The position numbers and the translations under genes are program-made. Below the pieces are notes generated by a model that saw only the letters and a list, made by a program, of their open reading frames with translations, searched no databases and was not told the DNA's origin. A stretch of DNA of 64,000 bases from Chthonomonas sp. (GTDB lineage Bacteria > Armatimonadota > Fimbriimonadia > Fimbriimonadales > Fimbriimonadaceae). The stretch is taken from contig JAEURQ010000001.1 in assembly GCA_016788425.1 (NCBI GenBank), positions 1-64,000 of the forward strand. Reading direction: 5' to 3'. Shown here one piece after another: positions 52,195 to 60,242 of this stretch. How positions within the stretch are numbered: position 1 is the first letter of the stretch; the number at the start of each line of letters is the position of its first letter.

Positions 52195-53966
52195 TGGCTG
52201 GCATCATCGGAACCGCCGGTCATGTGGACCACGGGAAGTCGGCGCTCATCAAGGCGCTGACTTCGATTGACCCGGATCGTCTGCCCGAAGAAAAAGCGCG
52301 TGGCATGACGATTGATCTCGGGTTTGCGTTTCTGAATGATGCCCACGGCGCCCGAGTCAGCATGGTTGACGTGCCCGGCCACGAATCGCTGATCACCAAC
52401 ATGCTGGCCGGGGCGATGGGCGTGCAGGTTTGCCTGCTCTGCGTGGCCGCCGACGACGGCATCATGGCGCAAACCCGCGAGCACTTTGCTCTCATGGAGT
52501 TGCTGCCCGTCGAGCGCATGGTGGTCGCGATTACCAAGGCGGATCTGGCCGATGCCGAGCTATTGCGGCAGCGCCGCAAAGAAGTTCAATCGCTGTTCAG
52601 CGGAACCCGATTTGCCAGCTCCCCGATTGTCACCTGCAGCGTGGTTGATGGTCACGGCCTGGAGGACGTGCGCCGGCAGTTGCTAAGCGCGCATGCCAGT
52701 CTAGGCGAGCCGCGCCGTGGCGGTGCGGCACTGTGGGTGGACCGCGCGTTCGCCCAAAAAGGTCGCGGCAACGTGGTGACCGGCAGTTTGCTGCGCGGAG
52801 AACTTCGCGTTGGCGAAGACCTGGTCGCGTGGCCGCGCAATTGGCGGGTCAAGATTTTGGAATTGCAGGTGCACGGCCAAACGGTTGCCAGCGTGGAGGG
52901 GCCGGAGCGGGTTGCGATATTGCTGAGCAGCAAGGTGACGCTGGAGGAAATGCCGCGAGGCACCCTGCTCGCCGAGCCGCAACTGGGTTCGGCGGAGACC
53001 GAACTCCACGCTCAAGTTCGCTGGGTGTCCGACGAAAAACCGCCGCGCCGCGTGCGCGTCGGACTCGGAACCGAGGATGTGCTCGCCGACCTGCGCATGC
53101 AAGGCGAAACCGCCATTCTTAAGCTCGACCGTCCGGTCGGAGTGATCCCCGGCTCGCCGATTATTCTGCGTCGCCACAGCCCGATGGACCTGCTCGGCGG
53201 CGGCATGCTCGTGCCCGCCACCGCGACTGGCAACACGGTTCTGAGCCTTATCGAGCGGGCCGCCAACGGCGTGACCACCGAGGTCATCTGCCGCAAGCTG
53301 GGTCGTACGCCGCAGGAACTTGGCGACGAGTTTGAGCGGCTCAAGCGCGCCGGGACGATCGTCGGTTTGGCCGGCACGTGGCTCGCGGCCGACCACCTGC
53401 AGACCCTTGCTCGCGCTTGCCTGAGCGCCATGGAAACCTTCCACACGGCGCACCCGGCGTTGCCCGGCCCCAAGAGCGAGCAGGTGGAGATTGCGCTGAC
53501 CGGCAAGCCGCGCGAGCGCCTGTTGGCATTGCTGGCTCAACAGGGCCACTTGCGCGCGCAGGGCAACTGCTGGGCGCTCACCAGCTTTCGCATGCGCCTG
53601 AACGAGCGACAGGGCCAGCTTGTCGAGCGATTGGTGCAGGGCTTGGCCGGGCACGGATTCAATCCTCCCAACCCCTATGAGCTCGGCAAAGAGCTGAACA
53701 TTCCGTTGCCGACCATCGAAGAGGGGCTTCGGCTTGGCCAAACCGTCGGCGCGATTGTCCAAGTGGCGGCGGACGTGTACTTGGGGCAGGCGACGGTGGT
53801 CGCCAGCGCCCAGGCGTTGCGCGAAAAATTTGGCACCAACGGTTTTTGCGTGGGCGAGGCGCGGACCGTGCTCAACACCAGTCGGCGCGTGGCGGTGCCG
53901 CTGCTGGAGACCCTTGATCGTCTGGGACACACCCAGCGCGACGGCGACCAGCGTCGTTTCTTATAG
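52194..53966 (+). CDS. selB: Selenocysteine-specific elongation factor SelB
   Basis: The 590-residue protein has G1 TAGHVDHGKSALIKAL, G3 DVPGHE, G4 TKAD and the SelB-type GTPase domain, followed by two beta-barrel domains and a C-terminal winged-helix stretch (about 370-590) that reads the SECIS hairpin. The RGMTIDLGFA motif with Asp-Leu-Gly is typical of SelB. Together with tRNA-Sec at 57125-57219 it implies UGA-directed selenocysteine insertion. selA and selD lie outside the window. Confidence 0.94.
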   Translation: MAGIIGTAGHVDHGKSALIKALTSIDPDRLPEEKARGMTIDLGFAFLNDAHGARVSMVDVPGHESLITNMLAGAMGVQVCLLCVAADDGIMAQTREHFALMELLPVERMVVAITKADLADAELLRQRRKEVQSLFSGTRFASSPIVTCSVVDGHGLEDVRRQLLSAHASLGEPRRGGAALWVDRAFAQKGRGNVVTGSLLRGELRVGEDLVAWPRNWRVKILELQVHGQTVASVEGPERVAILLSSKVTLEEMPRGTLLAEPQLGSAETELHAQVRWVSDEKPPRRVRVGLGTEDVLADLRMQGETAILKLDRPVGVIPGSPIILRRHSPMDLLGGGMLVPATATGNTVLSLIERAANGVTTEVICRKLGRTPQELGDEFERLKRAGTIVGLAGTWLAADHLQTLARACLSAMETFHTAHPALPGPKSEQVEIALTGKPRERLLALLAQQGHLRAQGNCWALTSFRMRLNERQGQLVERLVQGLAGHGFNPPNPYELGKELNIPLPTIEEGLRLGQTVGAIVQVAADVYLGQATVVASAQALREKFGTNGFCVGEARTVLNTSRRVAVPLLETLDRLGHTQRDGDQRRFL

Positions 53967-53997
53967 TTTTCTGACGGGAAACGCCGGTTTGGTTTGG

Positions 53998-54003
53998 TAG
54001 AAT
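53998..54003 (+). promoter_or_regulatory. -10 box TAGAAT, leaderless tetR promoter
   Basis: TAGAAT ends 6 bases before the GTG start at 54010; the gap is TTTTGC-like and carries no Shine-Dalgarno. Confidence 0.6.
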
Positions 54004-54009
54004 TTTTGC

Positions 54010-54501
54010 GTGGCCGAACCCAAAACAACAACTCGAACGCGAATTTTGGACGGCGCTCTTGAACTCTTCGCGACGAGCGGCTTGCTCAACACCAGCGTGG
54101 ATCAGATTGCGCGGACGGTCGGCGTCCGCAAGGCCAACATTTTCTACTATTTCCCGACTCGCGACGACCTTGCCGTGGCCGCTCTTGAGCGCGTGGAGGC
54201 GATTACGTTGCGGCAACTCAGCGAAACCGAGGACCCCGTGGCGCTCCTGTTTGGCGACGAGGTGGGCGTCTCGCACGACATGTGTTGTTGGCTGCGTATC
54301 ATGGCGCAAACCCCGTTTTTGACCGACGGTCTGCAGGCGCGAGCGCAGGAAAGCATGGTCACGGTTCACAAGCTGCTGGCCCCCCGCCTGGGCGCGGACG
54401 CCGCGTGGGGTGTGCTCACGGCGGCCATGGGTCTGGGTTCGTTGCCGGATAATCAGAGTCGTCTGAACGCCCGAACCTGGCACATTTCGGCGCAAAAATA
54501 G
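54010..54501 (+). CDS. TetR-family transcriptional regulator
   Basis: The 163-residue protein has a TetR N-terminal HTH (about 10-55: RILDGALELFATSGLLNTSVDQIARTVGVRKANIFYYFPTRDDL as region) and a short C-terminal ligand domain, about 30 residues below the family norm. The start is GTG. It stands between selB and a small lipoprotein; its target is unknown, and no palindromic operator is evident. Confidence 0.85.
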   Translation: MAEPKTTTRTRILDGALELFATSGLLNTSVDQIARTVGVRKANIFYYFPTRDDLAVAALERVEAITLRQLSETEDPVALLFGDEVGVSHDMCCWLRIMAQTPFLTDGLQARAQESMVTVHKLLAPRLGADAAWGVLTAAMGLGSLPDNQSRLNARTWHISAQK

Positions 54502-54522
54502 GGCGAGAGTCGCCTCCCGCCC
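54494..54522 (-). terminator. Terminator of the small lipoprotein gene
   Basis: GGGCG...CGCCC hairpin (54501-54522) with an inner GAG/CTC pairing is followed on the minus strand by TATTTTT (54494-54500). On the plus strand it has only GTTGTT and is weaker. Confidence 0.6.
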
Positions 54523-54537
54523 CGTTGTTCGCCAGCG

Positions 54538-54732
54538 TTACTTGCCGGCTTCGGTGGCCTTCTTGGGCTCGGTTTCGTTGGTCGGAGCCGGTTCGCCAGT
54601 GCCCGGCGTCTTGTTGTCGCCACCAGTGGTGGTGACTTCGCCACCGTTGCTGGGGTCTTCGGCCTTGTTACAGCCGACGAGGGCGCCGGTGAACAGCGCT
54701 CCGATGAGGATAAGCGAGATTAACTTTTTCAT
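54538..54732 (-). CDS. Small lipoprotein (64 residues)
   Basis: The product has a lipobox (MKKLISLILIGALFTGALVGC, Cys21 as region) and a Thr/Gly/Glu-rich disordered tail. AGGAGG at 6-base spacing precedes the ATG, the strongest Shine-Dalgarno of the small genes here. It is similar in layout to the lipoprotein at 20923-21222. Its ribosome-binding site can be occluded by a long stem described in the next entry. Confidence 0.8.
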   Translation of the reverse strand: MKKLISLILIGALFTGALVGCNKAEDPSNGGEVTTTGGDNKTPGTGEPAPTNETEPKKATEAGK

Positions 54733-54801
54733 GTTGTTACCTCCTAACTTCGGGAAGCTTGGTCACGCAACCAAGGGTGCTTCCCACTGGAGGCAACAAC
54801 A
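54733..54801 (-). promoter_or_regulatory. RBS-sequestering leader hairpin of the small lipoprotein
   Basis: On the minus strand TGTTGTTGCCTCC (54801-54789) can pair with GGAGGTAACAACA (54745-54733) over 13 bp with one G-U, covering the Shine-Dalgarno and touching the ATG. Between them GGGAAG/CTTCCC and CTTGGT/ACCAAG form a nested hairpin. The structure is only in the mRNA if transcription starts upstream of 54801. Confidence 0.5.
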
Positions 54802-54814
54802 TCGGTTCCTGGCC

Positions 54815-54821
54815 AGTTCCC
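54815..54821 (-). promoter_or_regulatory. GGGAACT box upstream of the small lipoprotein
   Basis: GGGAACT on the minus strand is followed after 16 bases by TGTTGC (54798-54793), as in the other ECF candidates. A start near 54786 would leave a 54-base leader. In that case the upper arm of the RBS-sequestering stem would not be transcribed. Confidence 0.35.
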
Positions 54822-54969
54822 ACATTATGCGGGCTCGGGTACCGGTGACCAGATGGGTTGACCCGGTGTGGTTCTACCCCGTCAGTAGGGGCTCACGGTC
54901 GCCACTGCTATCACTCTAAGTCCTTTGAAGAAGCAGTTCTTTCTCGAGACACCCCATGCGGGCGACGTT
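54822..54969. other. Intergenic region with further stems, no gene
   Basis: The rest of the gap between the two minus-strand genes holds several short stems, such as CCCGCAT-AATGTGGG type (about 54819-54834) and CCCC-GTCAGTA-GGGG (about 54887-54901), but no open frame of note. The region may be the far leader of the lipoprotein or simply spacer. Confidence 0.35.
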
Positions 54970-55458
54970 TCAGTTCCCGGTCAACTCCGAAGGAATGTTA
55001 TCCGCCTGAATCTCGGTGACGCGCCACTTGGGGACGGGGATGATTAGCCATTCGCGACCGCTTTCCTTGGCCAGGCCAATGCGCGCGTCAATCGTCACCG
55101 CCGGCAGCTGCACCATCGCGATGCGGACGCTCACTTTCACGGGGGACGCAATCGTCGCCGTGTCGCCGGTGATCACCGGCTTCGGGTTGAGCACTTCGAT
55201 ATCGGGCTTGGCGTTGCGGATGTAATTGGCCACCTCGCCGCGGCCCGCCCCTTGCGCCTCCTCACTGTTCACCTTGAGGTTTCGGCTGACAAAGTCCAGC
55301 ACCGCGCCCGGGCGCCCCTCGCGGCTCGCCTGCAGAGCTTCCTTCAGGGCAGCCTGAATCGCTTCCTCGTCGGTCGGGCGCCCGAGCGCAAACTTGAGCC
55401 CGAACAACGCGACAAGCGCGATTCCGAAACCAATTCCAACCTTACTTGCAGTGGTCAT
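54970..55458 (-). CDS. Hypothetical membrane-anchored protein
   Basis: The 162-residue product has an N-terminal hydrophobic anchor (KVGIGFGIALVALFGLKFAL) and a mixed alpha/beta domain resembling NTF2/SnoaL-like folds (DEEAIQAALKEALQASREG, then five beta strands). It starts one base after the stop of the OppD-like gene, so it is probably co-transcribed. I do not assign a function. Confidence 0.7.
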   Translation of the reverse strand: MTTASKVGIGFGIALVALFGLKFALGRPTDEEAIQAALKEALQASREGRPGAVLDFVSRNLKVNSEEAQGAGRGEVANYIRNAKPDIEVLNPKPVITGDTATIASPVKVSVRIAMVQLPAVTIDARIGLAKESGREWLIIPVPKWRVTEIQADNIPSELTGN

Positions 55459-55459
55459 T

Positions 55460-56425
55460 TCACTTCTCCAATGGTGATGACGCCATTGGCGCGCCATTGA
55501 TTCGCAAACAGCGGACGGCGATGCCCTCGGCAAGCTGCCGCAAAGGCTGCGGCTGATCGCATTCCGGCACCTTGTAAGGGCAGCGCGGCGCAAAGGCACA
55601 CCCCGGCGGCAACGCATCAAATCGCGGTGGCTGCCCTGAAATGCTGGCCAAGCGGTCGCGCCCGGGCTGCGGAACCGCGCCGAGCAGAGCCTGCGTGTAG
55701 GGGTGTTGCGGCGCGCGCAGCATGGTCGGCGGACCTTGCTCCACCACCTGGCCGGCATAAAACACGGCGAGTTCGTCGCTCGTCTCGGCGATCACGCCGA
55801 TGTCGTGCGAGATTAGCAGTACCGCCGTGCCGCACTCGGTTTGCAAGTCCTTCAGCAATCTCAGCACCTGAGCTTGCAGGGTCACGTCCAGTGCGGTGGT
55901 CGGCTCGTCGGCCAGCAACACCTGCGGGCGACAGGCAAACCCAATGGCGATGACCACGCGCTGGCGCTGGCCGCCGCTCATTTGGTGCGGAAACTTGCGC
56001 GCACTGGCCGCCGGATCGGGAATGCCCACGCGGTCGAGCATGTCCACGGCTTGCGTCCAGGCTTGGCGGCGCGTGGAATTTTGGTGCAGCTCAAACACCT
56101 CGGCGATCTGCGAGCCAACGTTGAGCACCGGATTGAGGCTGGTGAAGGGATCCTGCATCACCATCGCAATCTGCTTGCCGCGAATCTGCTGCCAGGATTT
56201 CTCGGGCGAACTGACCAGTTCTTGACCGGCCAAGCGAATGCTGCCCGAGACCGCCGACCCAGGGGGCGCCATGCCGATAATCGCCTTGGCCGTCATGCTT
56301 TTACCGCACCCCGATTCGCCCACCACGCCGAGTGTTTGACCGGCTTCCACCTGGAAACTAACGCCCCGCAAAATCGGCATTCCGCCAATCGCGAGACTCA
56401 GGTTTTCGACTTCCAACACGGCCAT
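55460..56425 (-). CDS. OppD/DppD-type oligopeptide ABC transporter ATPase
   Basis: The 321-residue ATPase has Walker A GESGCGKS, the signature MSGGQRQRVVIA, Walker B VLLADEPTTALDV and the C-terminal oligopeptide extension with the cysteine motif CAFAPRCPYKVPECDQ, which in the family can hold an Fe-S cluster. Permease and binding-protein genes are not adjacent, so the transporter must be completed from elsewhere. TAAACT ends 7 bases before the ATG. Confidence 0.9.
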   Translation of the reverse strand: MAVLEVENLSLAIGGMPILRGVSFQVEAGQTLGVVGESGCGKSMTAKAIIGMAPPGSAVSGSIRLAGQELVSSPEKSWQQIRGKQIAMVMQDPFTSLNPVLNVGSQIAEVFELHQNSTRRQAWTQAVDMLDRVGIPDPAASARKFPHQMSGGQRQRVVIAIGFACRPQVLLADEPTTALDVTLQAQVLRLLKDLQTECGTAVLLISHDIGVIAETSDELAVFYAGQVVEQGPPTMLRAPQHPYTQALLGAVPQPGRDRLASISGQPPRFDALPPGCAFAPRCPYKVPECDQPQPLRQLAEGIAVRCLRINGAPMASSPLEK

Positions 56426-56432
56426 GGTCGCT

Positions 56433-56438
56433 AGTTTA
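56433..56438 (-). promoter_or_regulatory. -10 box TAAACT of the OppD-like gene
   Basis: TAAACT on the minus strand ends 7 bases before ATG 56425. It lies 8 bases from the divergent -10 box of the response regulator. Confidence 0.5.
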
Positions 56439-56446
56439 CAGCCTGC

Positions 56447-56452
56447 TATACT
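56447..56452 (+). promoter_or_regulatory. -10 box TATACT, leaderless response-regulator promoter
   Basis: TATACT ends 6 bases before ATG 56459 within a 33-base divergent gap. Confidence 0.6.
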
Positions 56453-56458
56453 GCACGT

Positions 56459-57118
56459 ATGTCCGAAAAAGTCCAGGTTGTTGTCGCGGAAGATGAAGCG
56501 GCCTATCGCCACGCCATCCAAAAGACGCTGGGCTTTATGACGGAATGCGAGATTCTTGCCGTGTGCAAGGACGGCATGGACGCGCTGGAAGCGTGCCTCG
56601 CCGAGTCGCCCGACGTACTTCTGACCGACATCAACATGCCGCGAATGGACGGCATCGAGCTCATTCGCAAGGTGCTGAAGAAGGATCGCAGCATCAATGT
56701 GGTGGTGCTGACGGTCAACGAGGACGACGATATCGTGTTCGAGGCGTTCCGCGCGGGCGCCCTGGGTTATCTGCTCAAGAGCAGCACGCCGCAGGATGTG
56801 ATTCTCGCCGTGCGCTCCGCCGCCAAGGGCGAGGCGGTCATCACGCCGCGTATCGCCAGCAAGGTCATTGCCGACTTCCGCCGCCTAAAGGAAGATGTGG
56901 ATACCGACGACACCGAGCTCTTTGCGCTTAGCGATCGCGAGTCCGAGATTCTCGATCTGGTCGCCGAGGGTCTGCGCAACAAGGAGATTGCCGACAAGCT
57001 GAGCATCGCCGAAAAGACCGTGAAAAACCACGTCAGCAACATCCTCAAGGCGCTGCAGGTGAACAGCCGCACCGAGGCGGCGATGAAGGCGATTAAGGCG
57101 AAAATGGCCGACCGATAA
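56459..57118 (+). CDS. NarL/FixJ-type response regulator
   Basis: The 219-residue protein has a receiver domain (3-120) with acidic pocket EDE, phospho-acceptor Asp57 in LLTDINMPRMDG, and Thr/Lys in VLTVNEDDD and LLKSSTP, then a LuxR-type HTH (about 150-212: LSDREILDLVAEGLRNKEIADKLSIAEKTVKNHV region). No histidine kinase is adjacent. tRNA-Sec follows after 6 bases. Confidence 0.93.
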   Translation: MSEKVQVVVAEDEAAYRHAIQKTLGFMTECEILAVCKDGMDALEACLAESPDVLLTDINMPRMDGIELIRKVLKKDRSINVVVLTVNEDDDIVFEAFRAGALGYLLKSSTPQDVILAVRSAAKGEAVITPRIASKVIADFRRLKEDVDTDDTELFALSDRESEILDLVAEGLRNKEIADKLSIAEKTVKNHVSNILKALQVNSRTEAAMKAIKAKMADR

Positions 57119-57124
57119 GATTTC

Positions 57125-57219
57125 GGGAGCGCATGGGTGCCGGTGTGCCCCGCGGTCTTCAAAACCGATTGTGACCTCGTTCGGGGTCAGGTGAGTTCGA
57201 CTCTTACACGCTCCCGCCA
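57125..57219 (+). tRNA. selC: tRNA-Sec (anticodon UCA)
   Basis: The 95-base RNA has acceptor GGGAGCG (57125-57131) pairing with CGCTCCC (57209-57215), discriminator G and encoded CCA (57217-57219), anticodon loop CTTCAAA with TCA at 57159-57161, a long variable arm GACCTC-GTTC-GGGGTC and a T arm GTGAG/CTTAC around TTCGACT. Large size, UCA anticodon and long extra arm identify selenocysteine tRNA. The eighth acceptor pair is C-A. Its 3' end overlaps the antisense cysteine synthase gene by 16 bases. Confidence 0.95.
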
Positions 57220-58244
57220 CAGGCTACGCGGCGGATCGCTTCCCAACCAATCAGCTCGACTTCCGGCGCGAGATAACCCTCGGCGACGGGTTCCGTGCGG
57301 AGCAGATCGGTGCTCAAGTACTTTTTGTTGTCGTCGCAGAAAATGGTCGTGACGACGGCGTTGCCGCCCATTTCGTTTTGAATTTTCAGCGCGGCCAGGA
57401 AGTTGGCGCCGCTACTGATTCCGACCGCCAATCCCATGCGCGTGGCCAGTTGCTGGGCCATGATAATCGCGTCGCCGTCATTGACATCCACGATGCTATC
57501 GAGCTGTTCGAGCTTGACGATCTCGGGAATGAACTCGTCAGAAATGCCCTGGATGCGGTGCTTGCCGATTTTGTGGCCGGTGCAAAGCGTCGGCGATTCG
57601 GCCGGCTCCATCGGGTGAATCTGTACGCCCGGCACCTTCTCCCGCAGGAATCGCCCGACGCCCATGATGGTGCCGCCGGTGCCCACCCCCGCGACAAACG
57701 CGTTTGGCTTTTTGCCGATGAGGCGGAGCTGCTCCAAAATCTCGGGGCCCGTCGTTTGTTCGTGGGCCTCGCAGTTCACGCAGTTGCTAAACTGGCACGG
57801 TAAAAAGACGTCGCCGCGCTGGGTGCGCAGGTCTTCGGTGGCGCGGATGCTCCCCAAAAATCCGCCCTGGGCCGGGCTGATCGGCACCACCTCAGCGCCA
57901 AAACTCTGAATGAGCTTCACCCGCTCGGTGGACATCCAATCCGGCATAAAGATCACCACGGGGTGGCCGAGCGCCCGCCCGAGCGCCGAGAATGAGATTC
58001 CGGTGTTGCCCGAGGTCGCCTCGGCGATTGTTTCGCCGGGCGCGATCGCGCCCTCGCAGTACGCCTTGCGCAGGATGGTGTAAGCCATCCGGTCTTTGAT
58101 GCTGCCGGTCAGGTTCAGATATTCGGCCTTGGCGTAGATGGTCCGCTCTTCGCCGCGAAATCGGAAGTGCACGGCGAGCAACGGCGTGTTGCCCACCATC
58201 TGCGAAAGGCCATGAAATCGTCGCTGAATATCCGCCTGAACCAC
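57204..58244 (-). CDS. Cysteine synthase family PLP enzyme
   Basis: The 346-residue fold-type II enzyme has [10 protein letters not shown] (16-25), PLP lysine Lys50 in [21 protein letters not shown], the phosphate-binding [12 protein letters not shown] and [11 protein letters not shown]. It should make cysteine from O-acetylserine or O-phosphoserine and sulfide, or be a cystathionine beta-synthase relative. GTG start, with TACACT 6 bases upstream. The last 5 codons and stop lie inside the antisense tRNA-Sec gene. A link of sulfur and selenium metabolism by position may be chance. Confidence 0.9.
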   Translation of the reverse strand: MVQADIQRRFHGLSQMVGNTPLLAVHFRFRGEERTIYAKAEYLNLTGSIKDRMAYTILRKAYCEGAIAPGETIAEATSGNTGISFSALGRALGHPVVIFMPDWMSTERVKLIQSFGAEVVPISPAQGGFLGSIRATEDLRTQRGDVFLPCQFSNCVNCEAHEQTTGPEILEQLRLIGKKPNAFVAGVGTGGTIMGVGRFLREKVPGVQIHPMEPAESPTLCTGHKIGKHRIQGISDEFIPEIVKLEQLDSIVDVNDGDAIIMAQQLATRMGLAVGISSGANFLAALKIQNEMGGNAVVTTIFCDDNKKYLSTDLLRTEPVAEGYLAPEVELIGWEAIRRVACGGSV

Positions 58245-58248
58245 TCGC

Positions 58249-59160
58249 TTAGTGTACTGACTTTCGGCGGCGGCGAAGCAGTAAGGCTCCGGCGGCCATA
58301 GCAAACAGCGAACTCGGTTCGGGCGCGATGATCGTGGAGATCGCGACCGGGTCGCTGAGAATGCCAGCGCCAAAGGTGCCGAGCCCGTAGCCAATATTTG
58401 TATTCATCACCTGAACCAGGCCATTGCCCGCGGATACCGTGCCGCAGGTGTAGAAGGTGTCGCCGTGACCAAACGCCACACCTTTGACGACGGAGATATT
58501 TGGTATGTTGAACGTGCTCGAGAAGTTGCTGCTGGTCGACGCGGAGATCACTTGGTTGGTCGTGCCCGAAGCCGCCAGGTGGAGATTGCTCGTCTGACTC
58601 ATGGCGATTTGGCCAGTCGCGGGAGCTGCTAGCGTAACCGAGCGCGTTAAGGTTGCCGCGCCAAACAGGGCGGTGTAGCTATATTCGCGCCAGTTGGTGC
58701 CGCCATGGACCGTTGCCAGGACATTGTTACGAAATGCGGTCGCCGTGTAAGTGGCGGACAGCGGCAGGGATGGTGCTCCATACCAACCGTCAACATTAGG
58801 CACCACGGCGCCAAGGTAGTTCACATTAAAATTCGTGTTAAAGGTGTAGCTGCCGTGTGCTTTGGTGATGTGACCGCCCGCGTAGAAGCCCACTGCGTTG
58901 AGCAACGCGCCATTCCACAAATCGAACTGGAACGTGCCATTCTCCGCGGTCACGACCAACCTGCCGTTGCTGGCATCGGCATAGACTCCCGCCGGGTTGT
59001 TGAGCATGCCGCCCCCGCCGATTGAACCTAGGTATGCGCGGCTCCCGCCATCGAACCGATGGATCATATCGTTGCCGCGATCGGCCACATAGAGGAGGTC
59101 AAACGAGGCCGAGGCACTGGCCGCCGCGCTGGCGACCACGAACAGAGAAACAACTTTCAC
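58249..59160 (-). CDS. PEP-CTERM protein, beta-propeller-like (paralogue 2)
   Basis: The 303-residue protein has a signal peptide ([18 protein letters not shown]), the block [19 protein letters not shown] matching the start of the protein at 34353, further beta blades and the PEP-CTERM tail [20 protein letters not shown]. It is probably exported and sorted by an exosortase. Start GTG at 59160 fits both the signal peptide and a leaderless TACAAT box 6 bases upstream; a longer frame reads into the upstream gene. Confidence 0.85.
   Translation of the reverse strand: MKVVSLFVVASAAASASASFDLLYVADRGNDMIHRFDGGSRAYLGSIGGGGMLNNPAGVYADASNGRLVVTAENGTFQFDLWNGALLNAVGFYAGGHITKAHGSYTFNTNFNVNYLGAVVPNVDGWYGAPSLPLSATYTATAFRNNVLATVHGGTNWREYSYTALFGAATLTRSVTLAAPATGQIAMSQTSNLHLAASGTTNQVISASTSSNFSSTFNIPNISVVKGVAFGHGDTFYTCGTVSAGNGLVQVMNTNIGYGLGTFGAGILSDPVAISTIIAPEPSSLFAMAAGALLLRRRRKSVH
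58251..58256 (-). promoter_or_regulatory. -10 box TACACT, leaderless cysteine synthase promoter
   Basis: TACACT on the minus strand ends 6 bases before GTG 58244 and lies within the last codons of the PEP-CTERM gene. Confidence 0.55.
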
Positions 59161-59166
59161 GCCCTT

Positions 59167-59172
59167 ATTGTA
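59167..59172 (-). promoter_or_regulatory. -10 box TACAAT, leaderless PEP-CTERM promoter
   Basis: TACAAT on the minus strand ends 6 bases before GTG 59160. Confidence 0.6.
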
Positions 59173-59213
59173 AGGCAGTTTCGTGCCATTTGGGCGAAAA
59201 AATTGCCAGAAAT

Positions 59214-59513
59214 CTACCGGGTGATGTTGCTCGCGAGTTCTCCCGCGACGGTGTTCCACTTGCGGACCGACCACTTGGTGATGAGTCCATCGCGGGTGTA
59301 CACGTCCTCGCGAGCGAATTCCTCCGCGGCCTCGGGGCCATCGCCGACGAACACGAGAATGGCCGAATCGGCGGGTTCCTCCAGGGCTCCGGCAAGCAAA
59401 ATCTCGCCGCGCTCGACGGCCGCCCAAATCTGGTCGAGGTGCTCCTGGCGGCAGGCTCCGCGCCGCGCCAGGAAGTCGTCCACGAATTCGTACAGCAACA
59501 CGTAGTGGGCCAC
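59214..59513 (-). CDS. YciI-family protein
   Basis: The 99-residue protein resembles the YciI/YCGL alpha-beta family: HYVLLYEFVDDFLARRGACRQEHLDQI, GEILLAGALEEPADSAILVF with the conserved Asp, and DVYTRDGLITKWSVRKWNTVAG at the end. Members are small dimers of unclear enzymatic function. It follows the prepilin gene by 3 bases. Confidence 0.85.
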   Translation of the reverse strand: MAHYVLLYEFVDDFLARRGACRQEHLDQIWAAVERGEILLAGALEEPADSAILVFVGDGPEAAEEFAREDVYTRDGLITKWSVRKWNTVAGELASNITR

Positions 59514-59516
59514 GCG

Positions 59517-60218
59517 CTAGTTTAGCTTGCCCACCACGCGATCCACATTGTGCTGCCCCGGCAGTTGGTTGTCCAGCCGTAAGGTGCGCTCCCACGCCGA
59601 GAACTTGCTGTGCCCGTCCGAGAAAGTGAAGTTGGTGCCGTTGCCAAACGCTCGTTGCGCCAAGCGGGTTTGGAACCACTCTTCGACTGGCGCGCCCGGT
59701 GCTTCCGACCCTTGGTAGGCGGCCAGTGTGTTCCAGTCGTTGGTGAACGGATCGGCAACCGCCGTCTCCGGCCAGGGGTGGTACTCGGCGTCAATGGCCT
59801 CGATGTCGCGCACGGAAACCAGAATCTGGTCGGCGGGCCGCGAGATGTTGCCCAGCACCTCGCCGTGGCTGTAAAGGCCGTTGATGCTGTAGTCGCTTTC
59901 CGGCGTCACGAGCGTGCCGTCCTCATCCAGGGGCTTGCGCTTGTAGGCGGGGGTCCGGAACGCGTCCTTGCTCTTTACGTACCCAAACAGCGGGTCAAAC
60001 CACCCGATGTCAAGCGTATGGTTGACCACCATCGTGCGGTCGTCGTTGTCGTTGGCGTAGAGCATGATCGCCTTGCCGATTTGGTTTAGGTTCGAAAGGT
60101 CCTGCGTTTTCTTGGCGGCCAGCTTGGCTTGCGTGAAAACGGGGAAGAGAATGGCCGCGAGGATTGCGATAATCGCGATGACTACGAGCAGTTCAATAAG
60201 AGTAAACGCCTTGCGCAT
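59517..60218 (-). CDS. Type II/IV prepilin-like protein (DUF1559-like)
   Basis: The 233-residue protein starts [19 protein letters not shown] with a prepilin peptidase site before Phe5 and Glu9, followed by [16 protein letters not shown] typical of Armatimonadota and Planctomycetes pseudopilins. The C-terminal [14 protein letters not shown] is the short HxxxW variant of the family's DG tail. It may form a pilus or secretion pseudopilus with PilC. TACAAT ends 6 bases before the ATG. Confidence 0.9.
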   Translation of the reverse strand: MRKAFTLIELLVVIAIIAILAAILFPVFTQAKLAAKKTQDLSNLNQIGKAIMLYANDNDDRTMVVNHTLDIGWFDPLFGYVKSKDAFRTPAYKRKPLDEDGTLVTPESDYSINGLYSHGEVLGNISRPADQILVSVRDIEAIDAEYHPWPETAVADPFTNDWNTLAAYQGSEAPGAPVEEWFQTRLAQRAFGNGTNFTFSDGHSKFSAWERTLRLDNQLPGQHNVDRVVGKLN

Positions 60219-60224
60219 ATTCTT

Positions 60225-60230
60225 ATTGTA
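60225..60230 (-). promoter_or_regulatory. -10 box TACAAT, leaderless prepilin promoter
   Basis: TACAAT on the minus strand ends 6 bases before ATG 60218. Confidence 0.6.
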
Positions 60231-60242
60231 ACTAACTTGCAA

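Noticed and set aside
54733-54960. Known riboswitch (cobalamin, c-di-GMP, c-di-AMP) before the small lipoprotein
   Set aside because: None of the conserved core motifs of these classes is present; the structure is kept only as an unassigned leader.
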